31,930 bases of DNA, taken from the NCBI GenBank assembly GCA_036259875.1, contig DATAAZ010000019.1:1-31930 (forward strand), given 5' to 3'. The notes beneath the pieces were generated by a model that was given only the letters and a program-made list of their open reading frames with translations, was not told the origin of the DNA and ran no database searches. This document shows, piece by piece, positions 31,392-31,930 of the stretch; the stretch's first letter is position 1; each line of letters begins with the position of its first letter. The position numbers were made by a program, and so were the translations under genes. The stretch is from DATAAZ01 sp036259875 (GTDB lineage Bacteria > Actinomycetota > Thermoleophilia > Gaiellales > Gaiellaceae).

Positions 31392-31930
31392 ACGGGCTCC
31401 TGACGGAAACCTTCCTGAGCGCCCTCGTGGCGGGCGGGATCCTCGCCGGCGTCCCGCTCCTGTTCGCCGCGCTCGGCGAGACCATCTCCGAGCGGGCGGG
31501 CGTCCTCAACATCGGGCTCGAGGGCATGATGCTCATGGGCGCCTACGTCGGCTTCACAGCCGCCTACCGAACGGACTCGATCTGGACGGGCCTCGTCGCG
31601 GGCGCGGGGGCGGGCATCTTCGTATCCCTCTTCATGGTGGTGCTCTGCGTCTGGCTCGGCCTCGACCAGATCGTCATCGGCATCGCGCTCACGCTCGCAG
31701 CCGAGGGGTTGACGAGCCTCCTGCACGAGGCTCTCCTCACCGAGCGGCCGCGCCTCGGCCGGATCCCCGAGGTGGCGATCCCCGGCCTCGCGGACCTTCC
31801 CGTCGTGGGCCGGAGCCTCTTCAGCCAGCACCTGATCGTGTACCTCGGCTTCGGCCTGGTCGTACTCGTCTGGTGGATCCTGCGCGGGACGTCGATCGGG
31901 CTGAACCTGCGGGCCGCCGGCGACAAGCCG
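31388..31930 (+). CDS. ABC transporter permease, second of two (cut by the window end)
   Basis: The first 181 residues of the second permease. The GTG at 31388 overlaps the TGA of the first permease. Family motifs are LGETISERAGVLNIGLEGMM near residue 31, a QIVIGIALTLAAEGLTSLL helix and the start of the coupling loop GTSIGLNLRAAGDKP at the edge. Several hydrophobic helices are visible. It forms the heterodimeric channel with the upstream permease. The missing C-terminal part should contain the remaining helices. Confidence 0.9.
   Translation, partial: MNGLLTETFLSALVAGGILAGVPLLFAALGETISERAGVLNIGLEGMMLMGAYVGFTAAYRTDSIWTGLVAGAGAGIFVSLFMVVLCVWLGLDQIVIGIALTLAAEGLTSLLHEALLTERPRLGRIPEVAIPGLADLPVVGRSLFSQHLIVYLGFGLVVLVWWILRGTSIGLNLRAAGDKP

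Overview
This is a very GC-rich stretch of bacterial DNA, dense with genes and strongly biased to G/C at third codon positions. It uses GTG, TTG and probably one CTG start. The gene families and the short -10-like boxes just upstream of several start codons suggest an actinobacterium, possibly of the Thermoleophilia type. That placement is inference, because the window holds no rRNA or other marker gene. No tRNA, rRNA, CRISPR array, insertion sequence or phage gene was seen.

Left part (1-11929): amine catabolism. After a secreted beta-propeller-like gene interrupted by an in-frame TGA come a large FAD/aminomethyltransferase fusion (dimethylglycine or sarcosine dehydrogenase type), a small unknown gene, the tail of a broken cation/proton antiporter, and an APC amine/amino-acid permease. 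Divergent from the permease is a set that mirrors the Puu (gamma-glutamylated amine) pathway: a glutamine-synthetase-like gamma-glutamyl-amine ligase, a class I gamma-glutamyl hydrolase, an aldehyde dehydrogenase, an SDR and a DadA/PuuB-like FAD oxidase. Import, glutamylation, oxidation to the aldehyde, oxidation to the acid and removal of glutamate can all be assigned, but the actual amine is unknown.

Middle (11942-16032): a SAM methyltransferase, a divergent TPR/LuxR regulator, a small alpha/beta hydrolase, then a decayed methyltransferase tail with two single-base frameshifts and a 7-bp tandem repeat.

Right part (16033-31930): the most interesting region. Twelve minus-strand genes (26529 down to 16033) are packed with 1-13 nt overlaps or gaps of at most 15 nt. 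In order they are: GntR/FCD regulator, luciferase-like flavin monooxygenase, M29/NicX-like metalloenzyme, cupin, class II aldolase, [2Fe-2S] and molybdopterin subunits of a xanthine-dehydrogenase-type hydroxylase, 3-hydroxyacyl-CoA-dehydrogenase-like enzyme, AHL-lactonase-type metallo-beta-lactamase, SDR, VOC protein and zinc alcohol dehydrogenase. Divergent from it are a TIM-barrel amidohydrolase with an apparent CTG start and a BMP-type ABC importer (lipoprotein, double ATPase, two permeases, the last cut by the window end). A TTGTCGACAG near-palindrome lies between the two arms. Together they look like a regulated uptake and degradation system for a cyclic, probably N-containing, compound. 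I do not recognise this combination as a described pathway.

Coordinates are from hand reading; functions are from motif recognition, with no database search.
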